Shown here piece by piece: positions 33,891 through 42,874 of a DNA stretch of 64,000 bases. Each line of letters begins with the position of its first letter. The stretch's first letter is position 1. This stretch comes from Thermoanaerobaculum sp964488355 (GTDB taxonomy: Bacteria; Acidobacteriota; Thermoanaerobaculia; Thermoanaerobaculales; Thermoanaerobaculaceae). Position numbers and translations under genes: made by a program. The DNA is taken from contig CAZAUJ010000013.1 of the NCBI GenBank assembly GCA_964488355.1, positions 1 through 64,000 on the forward strand, given 5' to 3'. The notes beneath the pieces were generated by a model that worked only from the letters and a program-made list of their open reading frames with translations, was not told the origin of the DNA and ran no database searches.

Positions 33891-35915
33891 TTAGTAGGCC
33901 AGGAGCTCTTCCATGGCGCGGCGAATCGTCTCCACCGTGGGCACCACCGCGTCCATTAGCCCGGCGTCGTAGGGTACCAGGGCATCCGCCGTGGCCACCC
34001 GAGTGGGAGGCGCATCCAGGTAGGCAAACACGTCGGCCATGATTGCCGCCATGATCTCGCCAGCAAAGCCAGCGGTGATGGTGTCCTCGTGCACCACCAA
34101 CAGCCTGCCCGTTCTCCGCACCGAGCGAACCACCGCCTCTCGGTCCCAAGGGCAGAGCGTACGAAGGTCCCAAAGCTCCACCCGCCCGGACAGGCTTTGC
34201 GCCACGGCGAGGCAACGGTAAACCATGGCCCCCCAACTGACCACCGTGAGCTGGTCGCCAGGCAGCAGACGGACCGCCACCCCAAAGGGGAGCTGGTAGG
34301 CGTCGCCGGGGTAGGGGCGCCGGGCCTCCGGGCTGTCCAATAAAGCCCGATGCTCCAAGAAAATGACCGGGTCCTGGCCGCGGAGGGCGGTGCGCAGCAG
34401 GCCCACCGCATCGGCAGCGTTGGAGGGATAGGCAATGCGCCAGCCCAAGGTGTGGGCAAACACCGCCTCGGCGGCCACGGAATGCCAGGGGTCCCCGGTT
34501 TTGCGGCCAAAGCCCAAAGGCATGCGCACCACCACCGGGCTGGTGAACTTGCCCCCCGTGCGCCAGCGCACCGAGCCGATGTCGACCAACACGTCATAGG
34601 CTGGGTCCACGTACTTGCGGAACTGGATTTCCGCCACCGGACGCAGGCCGGCCATGGCCATGCCGGAGGCCCTCCCCAAAATACCCACCTCGGACAGGGA
34701 GGTATCGAAGACTCGCTCGGGGCCGAACTGCCTTTGCAGGTCGACGGTAGCCCCATGGACCCCGCCTTTGACACCCACATCCTCGCCAAATACCACCAGC
34801 TTGGGCTCGCGCGCCAACTCGGCCGCCAGCGTGCGCCGCACCCCTTCCACCAGGTTGATGCGTGGTCCTTCTTCCTCGGGTTTGGGCTCATCCCAGGGCT
34901 GCTCCGGGGCAAAGAGGTGCTGCTTGGCACAAGCCGGGTCGGGAGAGGGCGCGGACAGCGCTTGGGAAAGCGCATGGCGCACTTGCTCCTCCGCCTGGCG
35001 GGCAAGCTCGCCAAAGGTGCTCTCGCCTACGAGCACCGCCAGGTGACGCAAGGGATCCTGTCGCTGGGCCTGCGAAAGCTCCTCCTCGTTCCGGTACGCC
35101 TGCGTGTCAATGAAGGTGTGGCCACAAAGGCGCGGCACCTGCAGGCGCAGAAGGCACGCACCCTTGCCCATCCGCACCCAGCTCACCGCCTCGCTCACCA
35201 GCGAAGCGGTGACCTCGGGCAGGTAGCCGGGCCCTTCCAGCACCTTCAGCTGCGCAAAGGAAGCCAAGTTGGCAGCAACGTTTCCTCCTGGGGTTTGCAG
35301 CTGTCCGGGAGCGGAAATGGCGCGGCCGTTGTCCTCGATGACAAACAGCATGGGCAGCTGCAGGGTGGTCGCCAACGTCAGCGCGGCCCAAAAGCCGTTG
35401 GTCGCCACCGAGCCCTCCCCACCGCAGGCGGCGGCCATGGCCCCCTGCCACTCGGCCTCCTGCAACACCTCCTGGTAGTAGCGGATAGCCTGGGCCCAGC
35501 CGGCTGCAGGGGCGTATTGCGAGCCCACATCGCCCACCGTGGGCAACACGGTGGCGCGTCCCCGGCTGGGCAGGTTAAACATCACCCCCACGTCTCGCCC
35601 CTCGCTCATGCTCCCGGAACGTGCCAAAGATGCCCGTAGGGCCTCTTCCAAGGAAAGGCCTAACGTCAGCACCAGAGGTCGGGAGCGGTAGTACACGCCC
35701 ACCGCGTCCCGCGGGTGGTTGAGGTGCAAGCCCAGCAGCACTTGGGCCAGCTCGTGGCCCTTGGCCGAAAACTGATACTTCACCAAACCCTGGGGAACCA
35801 GCTCCCGTTCTTCCAGCTCGTCCAGTAAGCGAGAGGCGAGGACCCGCAGGGTCACCTCGCGCCAGAAGGCCATCCCCAGGTCGAGCTTGGCTATCTGTTC
35901 CAGCTGCTGGCCCAT
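33891..35915 (-). CDS. 2-oxoacid (branched-chain type) dehydrogenase E1, fused alpha-beta subunits
   Basis: A 674-residue thiamine-diphosphate enzyme fusing the E1-alpha (to about residue 330) and E1-beta (from about 345) chains. The alpha part has the cofactor region GGEGSVATNGFW ... FVIEDNGRAIS, a variant of the usual GDG...NN motif (GEG and DN). The beta part has VFGEDVGVKGGVHGAT, SEVGILGRASGMAMAG and the C-terminal TPP-fold strand LLVVHEDTITAGF. Fused E1s of this sort occur in Bacteroidota and Acidobacteriota. Substrate is probably a branched-chain 2-oxoacid or pyruvate. No E2 or E3 gene is nearby. ATG 35915 follows a G-rich stretch; ATG 35930 is equally in frame. Confidence 0.88.
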   Translation of the reverse strand: MGQQLEQIAKLDLGMAFWREVTLRVLASRLLDELEERELVPQGLVKYQFSAKGHELAQVLLGLHLNHPRDAVGVYYRSRPLVLTLGLSLEEALRASLARSGSMSEGRDVGVMFNLPSRGRATVLPTVGDVGSQYAPAAGWAQAIRYYQEVLQEAEWQGAMAAACGGEGSVATNGFWAALTLATTLQLPMLFVIEDNGRAISAPGQLQTPGGNVAANLASFAQLKVLEGPGYLPEVTASLVSEAVSWVRMGKGACLLRLQVPRLCGHTFIDTQAYRNEEELSQAQRQDPLRHLAVLVGESTFGELARQAEEQVRHALSQALSAPSPDPACAKQHLFAPEQPWDEPKPEEEGPRINLVEGVRRTLAAELAREPKLVVFGEDVGVKGGVHGATVDLQRQFGPERVFDTSLSEVGILGRASGMAMAGLRPVAEIQFRKYVDPAYDVLVDIGSVRWRTGGKFTSPVVVRMPLGFGRKTGDPWHSVAAEAVFAHTLGWRIAYPSNAADAVGLLRTALRGQDPVIFLEHRALLDSPEARRPYPGDAYQLPFGVAVRLLPGDQLTVVSWGAMVYRCLAVAQSLSGRVELWDLRTLCPWDREAVVRSVRRTGRLLVVHEDTITAGFAGEIMAAIMADVFAYLDAPPTRVATADALVPYDAGLMDAVVPTVETIRRAMEELLAY

Positions 35916-35970
35916 GACCCCCCCTGTCATGGCGACCGCGTCGCAAACTCAGCGGATTGTACCAGGGCCT

Positions 35971-38013
35971 TTAGGGCTTTCCTGCCCCCAGCTGGGCCAG
36001 CGCCTGCCCTGCCGCTCGCAACAGGGGGTACGGGGAAAGAGGCTCTCCCACCGCCGCCTTCAGCCAGGCGTCAGGGGTAAGCTTGCCCAAGCGAGCCATC
36101 CGCTCCACTTCCTCGCCGAACCGCTCCCCCCGCAGCCGTTCCCTCACTTGGAAGGCAATGAGGTGGCCGAGCGCGTAGTCCGAGAGGTACAAGGGATAAG
36201 CGATCATGTGGGAGTAGATGGCCAGCAGCTCGCAATCCCTGTGGCCGAAGACGTCCGCGTAGGAGGCGTTCCAAACCTCCCGTGCCGCAGCCAGCACCGC
36301 GTCCTTGAGCTGGGCGGCGGTGGCCTGGGGATTCCGGTAGAGCCAGCGCCAGGCTTGCAACTCCACCAAGGAAACACCGGCAATCTCGTAGGTTGCCCAA
36401 AGGCTGGCGAGGGCTTCCTCCTGCTCTTGCCGGGCGGCTGGCAAGCCCAAAAGCTCCAGATCGCGGCTTTGGAAAGCGAAGGCAATGGCCTCGGTAAAGG
36501 CGTTGTTGGGCACACCCGCAAGCGCCCAGTGGTCCATGCCGTTGAGGGAAAACACCTGCTCCACGTTGTGTCCCAGCTCGTGGATAGCAATGTTAAAGCC
36601 CTTGTAGCTCATGCCTGAGGGCCCCACCCGGGTTCGCAGGTGAGCCTTGTCCTCGCGCCGCACCGCCCCCATGGCGTGGCCGGCGCCGCGAGCCGGGTCC
36701 ACCACGATGCGTTCGGCGAGAAACGCCGCCTTGTCCGCGCTAAAGCCCAGCTTGCGCAGGATATGGGGCAGGTCCTTTTGGAACGCCTCAACCGTGGGGT
36801 AGCGGGAGCGAACCAGCCGATCCAGCTCCTCCTCGCTGAACCCAGCTCGCGGGGAAAAGCCGGCGTACCAAATGTCGAAGGGCTCCAGGGGCCGGCCAAG
36901 CCTGGCGGCGATGAGCTTGGCCAGTGCCCGTACCTCGGAAGAGGCCAACAGGGTGCGCAACACCTTTTCCACTTCGGCCTCGGGAATTTGCCTCTCCAGC
37001 TCAAAGGAGCGAGCCAGCGCCGTGGGCGCCAGGGGGCTGTACGCATCCACCTGGCGCAGGGCGTGAAAATTGGCCAACCAGCGCTCGTAGCGGAGGTTCG
37101 GCTCGGGCGCCAGGTCGGAAGCCGAGGGCTTGGCGCCATCCAAGGCTACGAGCGCGCCCGAAAAGGGGTCGTAGAGAAAGCCCCCGTCTCGCAGAAAGCC
37201 CTGTGGCACCTCCTGCCGGACGATGCGCAGCATGAGCTGCTGTATGAGCCGCTGGCGGCGCAGGCCGTCGGGCTGACCGTACCAAGCTTTCAGCTCGTCG
37301 CGCAATCCCCAGTGGCTGATGAGCTTGAGTCCAGCGGGAAAGAGGGCCTCCCCCTGGCCGTCGCGCAATCGGTCCATGGCCAGGTTGTAACTGGCCACGT
37401 ATTGGTCGGAAGCCAGCAGGGCCTTGCTTACTCCCCTGGCTACCTCCGCCGGCACCCGCAGGGCAAAGCGCTCCAAAAGCCGCGACTGGGCCCACCGCTC
37501 CCTGTCCCAGCCTCCGCCCTGGCTCAGCCGGTCCTGAAGGCTATCCAAGGGGAAGTTCAGCAGCGCCAAATGGGCTACCTTGGTGCGAAACAGGTCCTCG
37601 GAAAGATGGGCGGCAAGGTCCAACTGAGCCAGCAGCTGATCCACCTTGGACACCGGGCCGGTGTCCAGGTCCAGGGGGGTAGTGAGGAAGCGCCGCACCT
37701 CATGCAGGTGCCCTTCCACCTGCTCCAAGGCGTCCTGCAGGCGCCGAAACGTGGGAGGCAGCTCCGAGGCGGGCAGAAAGTGCTCGCGGCAAAACGCCAC
37801 GAACGCCACCCCGTCGCCGTCTTCCGGCCACCAACGCTCGGCCACCTGCTCTACCCCTCGCCGAATCCTCACCTCCTCAGCCGGCCCAAAAGTAGCCAAA
37901 AGCGCGTGTACGGCCCGCTCTCGGTCGGCTTGGGAAACTGTCCTTTCCTGGCCGCTACCCGCAGCTGTCAAACCCACCATGAGCAACGTCCCTATCACGC
38001 TAAGGTTTTGCAC
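35971..38013 (-). CDS. Exported gluzincin metallopeptidase (M3-like)
   Basis: A 680-residue zinc peptidase. The active site reads NIAIHELGHNVEQVF (HExxH) with a likely third ligand in NNAFTEAIAFAFQ, about 25 residues downstream. The helical N-terminal two thirds and C-terminal extension resemble oligopeptidase-type M3 enzymes, but the match is not close enough to name a subfamily; M2 or M32 relatives are possible. I start at GTG 38013, which has GGAGGG four bases upstream and yields a signal peptide (QNLSVIGTLLMVGLTAAGSG). The longer frame reads antisense through dacB. The start overlaps the dacB 3' end by 14 bp, so the pair is co-transcribed. Confidence 0.82.
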   Translation of the reverse strand: MQNLSVIGTLLMVGLTAAGSGQERTVSQADRERAVHALLATFGPAEEVRIRRGVEQVAERWWPEDGDGVAFVAFCREHFLPASELPPTFRRLQDALEQVEGHLHEVRRFLTTPLDLDTGPVSKVDQLLAQLDLAAHLSEDLFRTKVAHLALLNFPLDSLQDRLSQGGGWDRERWAQSRLLERFALRVPAEVARGVSKALLASDQYVASYNLAMDRLRDGQGEALFPAGLKLISHWGLRDELKAWYGQPDGLRRQRLIQQLMLRIVRQEVPQGFLRDGGFLYDPFSGALVALDGAKPSASDLAPEPNLRYERWLANFHALRQVDAYSPLAPTALARSFELERQIPEAEVEKVLRTLLASSEVRALAKLIAARLGRPLEPFDIWYAGFSPRAGFSEEELDRLVRSRYPTVEAFQKDLPHILRKLGFSADKAAFLAERIVVDPARGAGHAMGAVRREDKAHLRTRVGPSGMSYKGFNIAIHELGHNVEQVFSLNGMDHWALAGVPNNAFTEAIAFAFQSRDLELLGLPAARQEQEEALASLWATYEIAGVSLVELQAWRWLYRNPQATAAQLKDAVLAAAREVWNASYADVFGHRDCELLAIYSHMIAYPLYLSDYALGHLIAFQVRERLRGERFGEEVERMARLGKLTPDAWLKAAVGEPLSPYPLLRAAGQALAQLGAGKP

Positions 38014-39313
38014 CGTTCCCTCCAGCGCTGCCGCCTTGAGCCTTTTCCTTATCCTGAGGCGGTTGGGCCACAGCAATGAGCACGCTGCCCGTCTCTGCCT
38101 CAGAAAGGGGCGGCGGGCAAGGGGAGGCCAAAGGTCCACCGTGCTCGTCAATGAAGCGCACCAGCCATGCTTCGTGCTGCTTTCGCGCTTCTCGCAGCCT
38201 GCCCTGGGCCTTGGGGCTTGCGAGGCAAAAGAAGAAATCTCCCTGCTGCGTTCGGGCCACACCGGCGAGCACGGCAATACCACCGTCGGTTACCGTCAGG
38301 GTTCCCGTTTTTCCCGCCACCGACCCGGCGTAGGCCGGAGCGGTGAGGATGGGAAAGAACTTCTCCAGCGTCCCGGGATGGCAACCGGCCACCGGTAGCA
38401 GGGCCCCCACCTCCAGGCCCCGCGCCCGGCAGCTGGCCACCAGCTCGCGCAGCAAGCGAACCACGCTTCGGGGCGAGAGGCGGTTCTCCCCCAAACCGGA
38501 CAAGGTTTCCAGGCTGGTTTCCTCTGCCGGCGCCAGCCGGACCCGCAGAAGGCCCGCCAGCTCGTTGGCCGAGCCCAGGTGCACTCCCAGCCGTTCGATG
38601 TCGTTGTTGGAGTACGCGTTGAAGCGGTGGAGGGTGGCCAAAAGCGGCTTGGAGCGGTGGACCAGGAGCAGCTCCCCCAAATTGGAGCGGCCGTCAGCCC
38701 CCACCCCTCCCCGTACCATCACGTTGGGCGGCTTGTTCACGGGCCAGCCGCGCCGGCTGGCTACCTCGCGCCAGCTCCTCCTCACTTGGCTATTCCAGCG
38801 CCTCTGGTCCAGCACCTGGCGGAAGCGCGTGGCCATGGCCAAGCCACGCTTGACGGGGTCGGGCTCGGTGCCGGCCGAGCCGTTTTCCCAACCCATCCAA
38901 AAGCGGTCATTGACCACCACCGCTCCGTGCACCTCGCGAATGCCCAGCTCGTTGAGGGCGCGAGCAACCAAGAGGGCGTTTTCCACCTGAAAGTCCGGGT
39001 CGCCGCTGCCCTGCACGATCAGGTCCCCACGTACCCTACCGGCCCTCCAGTCCACGCCCCCGCGGGCAAACAAGCGCGTCTCCAAGGCAAAATCGGGCCC
39101 CAGCTTTTCCAGCGCCCACAAAGAGGTGGCCACCTTGACCACCGAAGCCGGGTTAATGGGCAGCTCCCCGCCTTGGGAGGCGACCACCTCTCCCTGAGCG
39201 TTTTCCACGTGGAAAACCATTTGCAGAGGCGGAAGAGGCTGGCGGCGGCGGGCAGCCGAGGCGTCGGCCGCGAGGACCAACAGTACCAGCAGCGCAGGCA
39301 GTTTCTTTCCCAC
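38000..39313 (-). CDS. dacB: D-alanyl-D-alanine carboxypeptidase / endopeptidase, PBP4 type (S13)
   Basis: A 437-residue periplasmic penicillin-binding protein that trims or cuts peptidoglycan cross-links. The three active-site motifs are present: SVVK (SxxK) in NPASVVKVATSLW, SNN (SxN) in NAYSNNDIERL, and KTG in GSVAGKTGTLT. The signal peptide is KKLPALLVLLVLAADASA, starting from GTG 39313. The 47-residue upstream extension overlaps the divergent AhpD-like gene and is rejected. The C-terminal tail (~30 residues after TGSVLI) is Gln/Gly-rich. It overlaps the start of the downstream metallopeptidase by 14 bp. Confidence 0.92.
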   Translation of the reverse strand: MGKKLPALLVLLVLAADASAARRRQPLPPLQMVFHVENAQGEVVASQGGELPINPASVVKVATSLWALEKLGPDFALETRLFARGGVDWRAGRVRGDLIVQGSGDPDFQVENALLVARALNELGIREVHGAVVVNDRFWMGWENGSAGTEPDPVKRGLAMATRFRQVLDQRRWNSQVRRSWREVASRRGWPVNKPPNVMVRGGVGADGRSNLGELLLVHRSKPLLATLHRFNAYSNNDIERLGVHLGSANELAGLLRVRLAPAEETSLETLSGLGENRLSPRSVVRLLRELVASCRARGLEVGALLPVAGCHPGTLEKFFPILTAPAYAGSVAGKTGTLTVTDGGIAVLAGVARTQQGDFFFCLASPKAQGRLREARKQHEAWLVRFIDEHGGPLASPCPPPLSEAETGSVLIAVAQPPQDKEKAQGGSAGGNGAKP

Positions 39314-39359
39314 GGGCGGGTATTCTACCCTGGCCGCGAGAGGCGGCAGGGAGGCGTTT

Positions 39360-39752
39360 ATGTCGCACGACACGCCCGAGCTGGTGGAGGATTTCCAGCG
39401 CCGTCGGCAGCTGGGAAACGAGGCTGTGCTGGCCTGGGACCACCTGGGCATCAAGCGTTTTTACAACCTGGACACCAACACCTACCGCGACGGGGTGCTG
39501 CCAGCAAAGGTAAAAGAGCTTCTGGGTCTGGTCGCTTCGCTCGTGTTGCGCTGCAACGACTGCGTGGACTACCACTTGCTCCAGTGCGCGAAGGCTGGCT
39601 GGACGCAGGAAGAGCTGGTGGACGCTATGAACGTGGCGCTGGTGGTGGGTGGGTCCATCGTCATCCCCCACCTGCGCCACGCCGCGCAGTTCCTCGCCGC
39701 CCTGGAGGCCAGAGGAGAACTGGCCCGCAACAGGCACGAGGCCCAGGGCTAG
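39360..39752 (+). CDS. Carboxymuconolactone decarboxylase / AhpD-like protein
   Basis: A 130-residue all-helical protein of the CMD/AhpD family. It carries the redox motif RCNDCVDYHLLQC (CxxC followed by His), typical of AhpD-like alkylhydroperoxidase reductases, which act in peroxide defence. The rest (KVKELLGLVASLVL, WTQEELVDAMNVALVVGG) fits the family. GGGAGG lies about 8 bases before ATG 39360. It is divergent from dacB, 46 bp away. Its TAG overlaps the stop of the convergent dnaE2 gene in a single CTAG. The physiological substrate is unknown. Confidence 0.87.
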   Translation: MSHDTPELVEDFQRRRQLGNEAVLAWDHLGIKRFYNLDTNTYRDGVLPAKVKELLGLVASLVLRCNDCVDYHLLQCAKAGWTQEELVDAMNVALVVGGSIVIPHLRHAAQFLAALEARGELARNRHEAQG

Positions 39753-42700
39753 CGGAAATCGCGCGAGGACGGAGCTGGCGCAGGAAGGCTCAAGGGCGCA
39801 ACCGCCGTGGCGCACAGGGTCTGCACGCCATCCCGGCTCTGCACGAGGCCGGTGACGCGCAAGAGAGTCGAGGTGGTGATCACCGCCCGCTCCCGGGCGA
39901 ACAGGTCCGGGGTAAAAACCACGTTGACAAAACCCGTCTCGTCTTCCAATGTGGCAAAGCACATGCCTTTGGCGGTGGCGGGTCGCTGGCGAACGATCAC
40001 TACCCCGCCCACCGTGGCCTGCCGCCCGTGGGGACAGCGGCTGAACTCCGCCGCCGAAAGGATGCCCTGCCGGCGCAAGTGCTGCCGGTAAAGGTGCAGC
40101 GGATGCGGGCCGACGGTGAGCCCTGTGCCTTGAAAATCGGCCAGGTAGCGCTCAGCCCCATCCATTTCCGGCAGCGGACTCGGCTCCCCTTCCGGCCACA
40201 TATGGGCACTCAAGGGCCGGCGCGGCCCCTCCCAGGCGCTTACCTGCCAGAGCGCCGAGCGGCGAGTAGTCCCCAAGCTGGCGCAGGCTCCGATGCGCGC
40301 TAAAGCCACCAGCTCGTCCCGCTGCAACTGCCCACGGCGGAGCAGGTCCTCCATGGAGGCAAAGGGTTGCTGCCGCACCAGCCGCTCGCCGCTCTCACGG
40401 CGCAAGCCCTTGACGTAGGACAAACCCAAGCGCACCGCCAAACGGCCGTCGGTCAAGCGCTCCAGCGTGCAAAGCCAGGCAGAACGGTTCACGTCCCCCG
40501 GCAACACGCGTACCCCGTGGCGGCGGGCATCCTGCACCAGGGTGGAAGGGTGGTAAAAGCCCATGGGCCAAGCGGACAACAAGGCACAGTAAAAAGCCGC
40601 CGGATGGTGCGCTTTGAGGTAAGCGGAGGCGTAAGCAATGAGGGCAAAAGAAGCGGCGTGGGACTCGGGAAAGCCGTAAAGGGCGAAGGAGGTAATGCCC
40701 TGGACAATCTCGTCGGCAGCTTGGCCGGTAATGCCACGAGCGGCCATGCCCTCCCGCAACTGCTGCTCCAGTTTGCGCATGCGCTCCACCGAGCGCTTGG
40801 CGCCCATAGCTCGCCGCAGCTCTTCCGCCTGGCCCCCAGTGAAACCGGCGGCCACCATGGCCACGCGCATGAGTTGTTCCTGAAACAAAGGCACACCCAG
40901 CGTGCGGCGCAAGATGGGCTCCAGGTCCGGATGGGGGTAGCGCACCGGTTCCCGGCCCAGGCGACGGTTGAGGTACGGGTGCACCATCTTGCCCACGATG
41001 GGACCGGGCCGAATGATGGCCACCTCCACCACCAAGTCGTAAAACCTCTGCGGGCGCATGCGCGGCAAGGTGGCCATTTGCGCTCGGCTTTCCACCTGAA
41101 AAACACCCACGGTATCGGCGTTCTGCAGCATGCGGTAAACCTTAGGGTCGTCGGGGGGCAAGTGAGCGTAGTCCAGCTCAATCCCTTCGTGCTGGCGGAT
41201 GAGCGGGACCGCCGCGGCCAACACCTTCATCATGCCCAAGCCCAAAAGGTCCACCTTGATGATGCCCAAATCGCCGCAGTCGTCTTTATCCCACTGGATC
41301 ACCACTCGGCCGGACATGGAGGCTGGCTCCAGCGGTACCACCCGGTCCAAACGACCGGCCGCCAGCACCATCCCCCCTGTGTGCTGACCCAAGTGGCGAG
41401 GCAAACCCACCAGGCGAGCCACCAACTCCACGAAGTGCTGGCCCCGCCCCTGTCGCGGGTCCAGACCCACCGCCTGCATGTGCACCGGCAGCTCCTGCCG
41501 CGGATCGCGCTCGAAGCCCCATCCTGAGAGCATGGCGGAAAGCTTGGCGGTGAGTTCTTCCGGCAAGCCCAGCACCTTCCCCGCCTCCCGTACCGCGGCC
41601 CGCGCCCGGTAGCACACCGCCACCGCCGTCATACCGGCCCCATGGGGACCGTAGGTGCGGTAGACGTGCTGAATTACCTCCTCCCGCTCTTCCCCCGAGG
41701 GCAAGTCCAAGTCGATATCTGGCCACTCGCCCCGCTCCTCCGACAAGAAGCGCTCGAAGAGCAAGTCGTAGGCAATGGGGTCCACGTTGGTCATGGCGAG
41801 GGCGTAGCACACGGCGGAATTGGCTGCTGAGCCTCGACCCTGCACCATGATGCCGCGGCTTTGACAAAAGCGGACAATGTCGTGCACCACCAGGAAGTAG
41901 CCACAAAGACCCAGCTTCTCAATTAGCGCCAGCTCCCGTGCCAGCTGCTGGCATACCTTTTCGGTGAGTGGGTGAAAGCGCTCCCGGGCCCCTTGCCAAA
42001 CCCTTTCCCGCAGCTCCTCCGCCTCGCTTCGACCGGATGCCAAGGCCGCCCGGGGAAAGCGGTAGGGCAGCTGATGCAAGCGAAACTGGCAGCGTTGGGC
42101 CACCAGGGCAGTGTGGGCCACAGCCTCGGGCAGATGCGCAAACAGCCTCCCCATGGCCTGGGGGGAGCGCAGCACCCGGCTGCGGTTAGCGGCCAGCTTC
42201 CTGCCTGCCAGATCCAAGGTGGTCTTTTCCCGCAGGCAGGTGAAACAATCGGCCACCAGGCCATCCCTGTCACAGGCCAAAAGGGCATCGTTGGCCGCCA
42301 CCACCACCAAACGGTAACGCCGGGCCAAGCGCACCACGGCGGCAATGAGTGCCTCCTCCCCCCGCACCAGGTGTCGGCAAGCCTCCACCGCCAGTCGTTG
42401 GCTGCCGAAGATGGCAAGGAGGCGTTGCAAGACCTCCTCCGCCGCTTCTTCCCCACCCCGCCGCAGGGCCTGCACCAGCGGCCCGTTTTCCCAGCCGGTT
42501 AGGGCAAAAAGCCCCTCGGCATGAGCGGCTACCAGCTCCCAGGAGGCGGCGGGTTGCCCCTTGGGACGACCCAAGGCCGCGGCAGTGAGCAGCATGCACA
42601 GGTTGGACCAGCCCTCTGCCGTTTCCACCAAAAGGGGCAAGCGCGAGCCATCGACCAACACCACCTCCGCCCCACAAATTGCCTCCACACCCTGTTCCTG

Positions 42701-42874
42701 GCAGGCTTTGGCAAAGCGAGGAAGTCCATAAACTCCCGCCCGATCCACCAGCGCCACAGCCCGAAGCCCCAGCTCCCGCGCTCGCTCGGCCAAGCTCTCT
42801 GGCTCCGCCGCCCCTTCCAGGAAGGAAAAGGCCGAGTGAGCATGGAGCTCGCAATAGATCGGCCCCCTAGTCAT
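39749..42874 (-). CDS. dnaE2: Error-prone DNA polymerase III alpha subunit DnaE2 (ImuC)
   Basis: A 1041-residue C-family polymerase that performs mutagenic lesion bypass with ImuB. The N-terminal PHP domain begins YCELHAHSAFSFLEGA. The catalytic acidic residues are in WPDIDLDLPSGEE with a second site in KVDLLGLGMMKVL. The helical fingers, helix-hairpin-helix (GIVQGITSFALYGFPESHA region) and a C-terminal OB fold (ATVGGVVIVRQRPATAKGM) follow in normal order. Length matches DnaE2 rather than DnaE1, which lacks this truncation. I start at ATG 42874, overlapping the imuB stop by 8 bp (ATGACTAG), so the two are translationally coupled. Confidence 0.93.
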   Translation of the reverse strand: MTRGPIYCELHAHSAFSFLEGAAEPESLAERARELGLRAVALVDRAGVYGLPRFAKACQEQGVEAICGAEVVLVDGSRLPLLVETAEGWSNLCMLLTAAALGRPKGQPAASWELVAAHAEGLFALTGWENGPLVQALRRGGEEAAEEVLQRLLAIFGSQRLAVEACRHLVRGEEALIAAVVRLARRYRLVVVAANDALLACDRDGLVADCFTCLREKTTLDLAGRKLAANRSRVLRSPQAMGRLFAHLPEAVAHTALVAQRCQFRLHQLPYRFPRAALASGRSEAEELRERVWQGARERFHPLTEKVCQQLARELALIEKLGLCGYFLVVHDIVRFCQSRGIMVQGRGSAANSAVCYALAMTNVDPIAYDLLFERFLSEERGEWPDIDLDLPSGEEREEVIQHVYRTYGPHGAGMTAVAVCYRARAAVREAGKVLGLPEELTAKLSAMLSGWGFERDPRQELPVHMQAVGLDPRQGRGQHFVELVARLVGLPRHLGQHTGGMVLAAGRLDRVVPLEPASMSGRVVIQWDKDDCGDLGIIKVDLLGLGMMKVLAAAVPLIRQHEGIELDYAHLPPDDPKVYRMLQNADTVGVFQVESRAQMATLPRMRPQRFYDLVVEVAIIRPGPIVGKMVHPYLNRRLGREPVRYPHPDLEPILRRTLGVPLFQEQLMRVAMVAAGFTGGQAEELRRAMGAKRSVERMRKLEQQLREGMAARGITGQAADEIVQGITSFALYGFPESHAASFALIAYASAYLKAHHPAAFYCALLSAWPMGFYHPSTLVQDARRHGVRVLPGDVNRSAWLCTLERLTDGRLAVRLGLSYVKGLRRESGERLVRQQPFASMEDLLRRGQLQRDELVALARIGACASLGTTRRSALWQVSAWEGPRRPLSAHMWPEGEPSPLPEMDGAERYLADFQGTGLTVGPHPLHLYRQHLRRQGILSAAEFSRCPHGRQATVGGVVIVRQRPATAKGMCFATLEDETGFVNVVFTPDLFARERAVITTSTLLRVTGLVQSRDGVQTLCATAVAPLSLPAPAPSSRDFR

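Noticed and set aside
35971..38283. 770-residue version of the metallopeptidase
   Set aside because: The extra 90 residues are antisense to dacB; GTG 38013 has a ribosome-binding site and begins a signal peptide.
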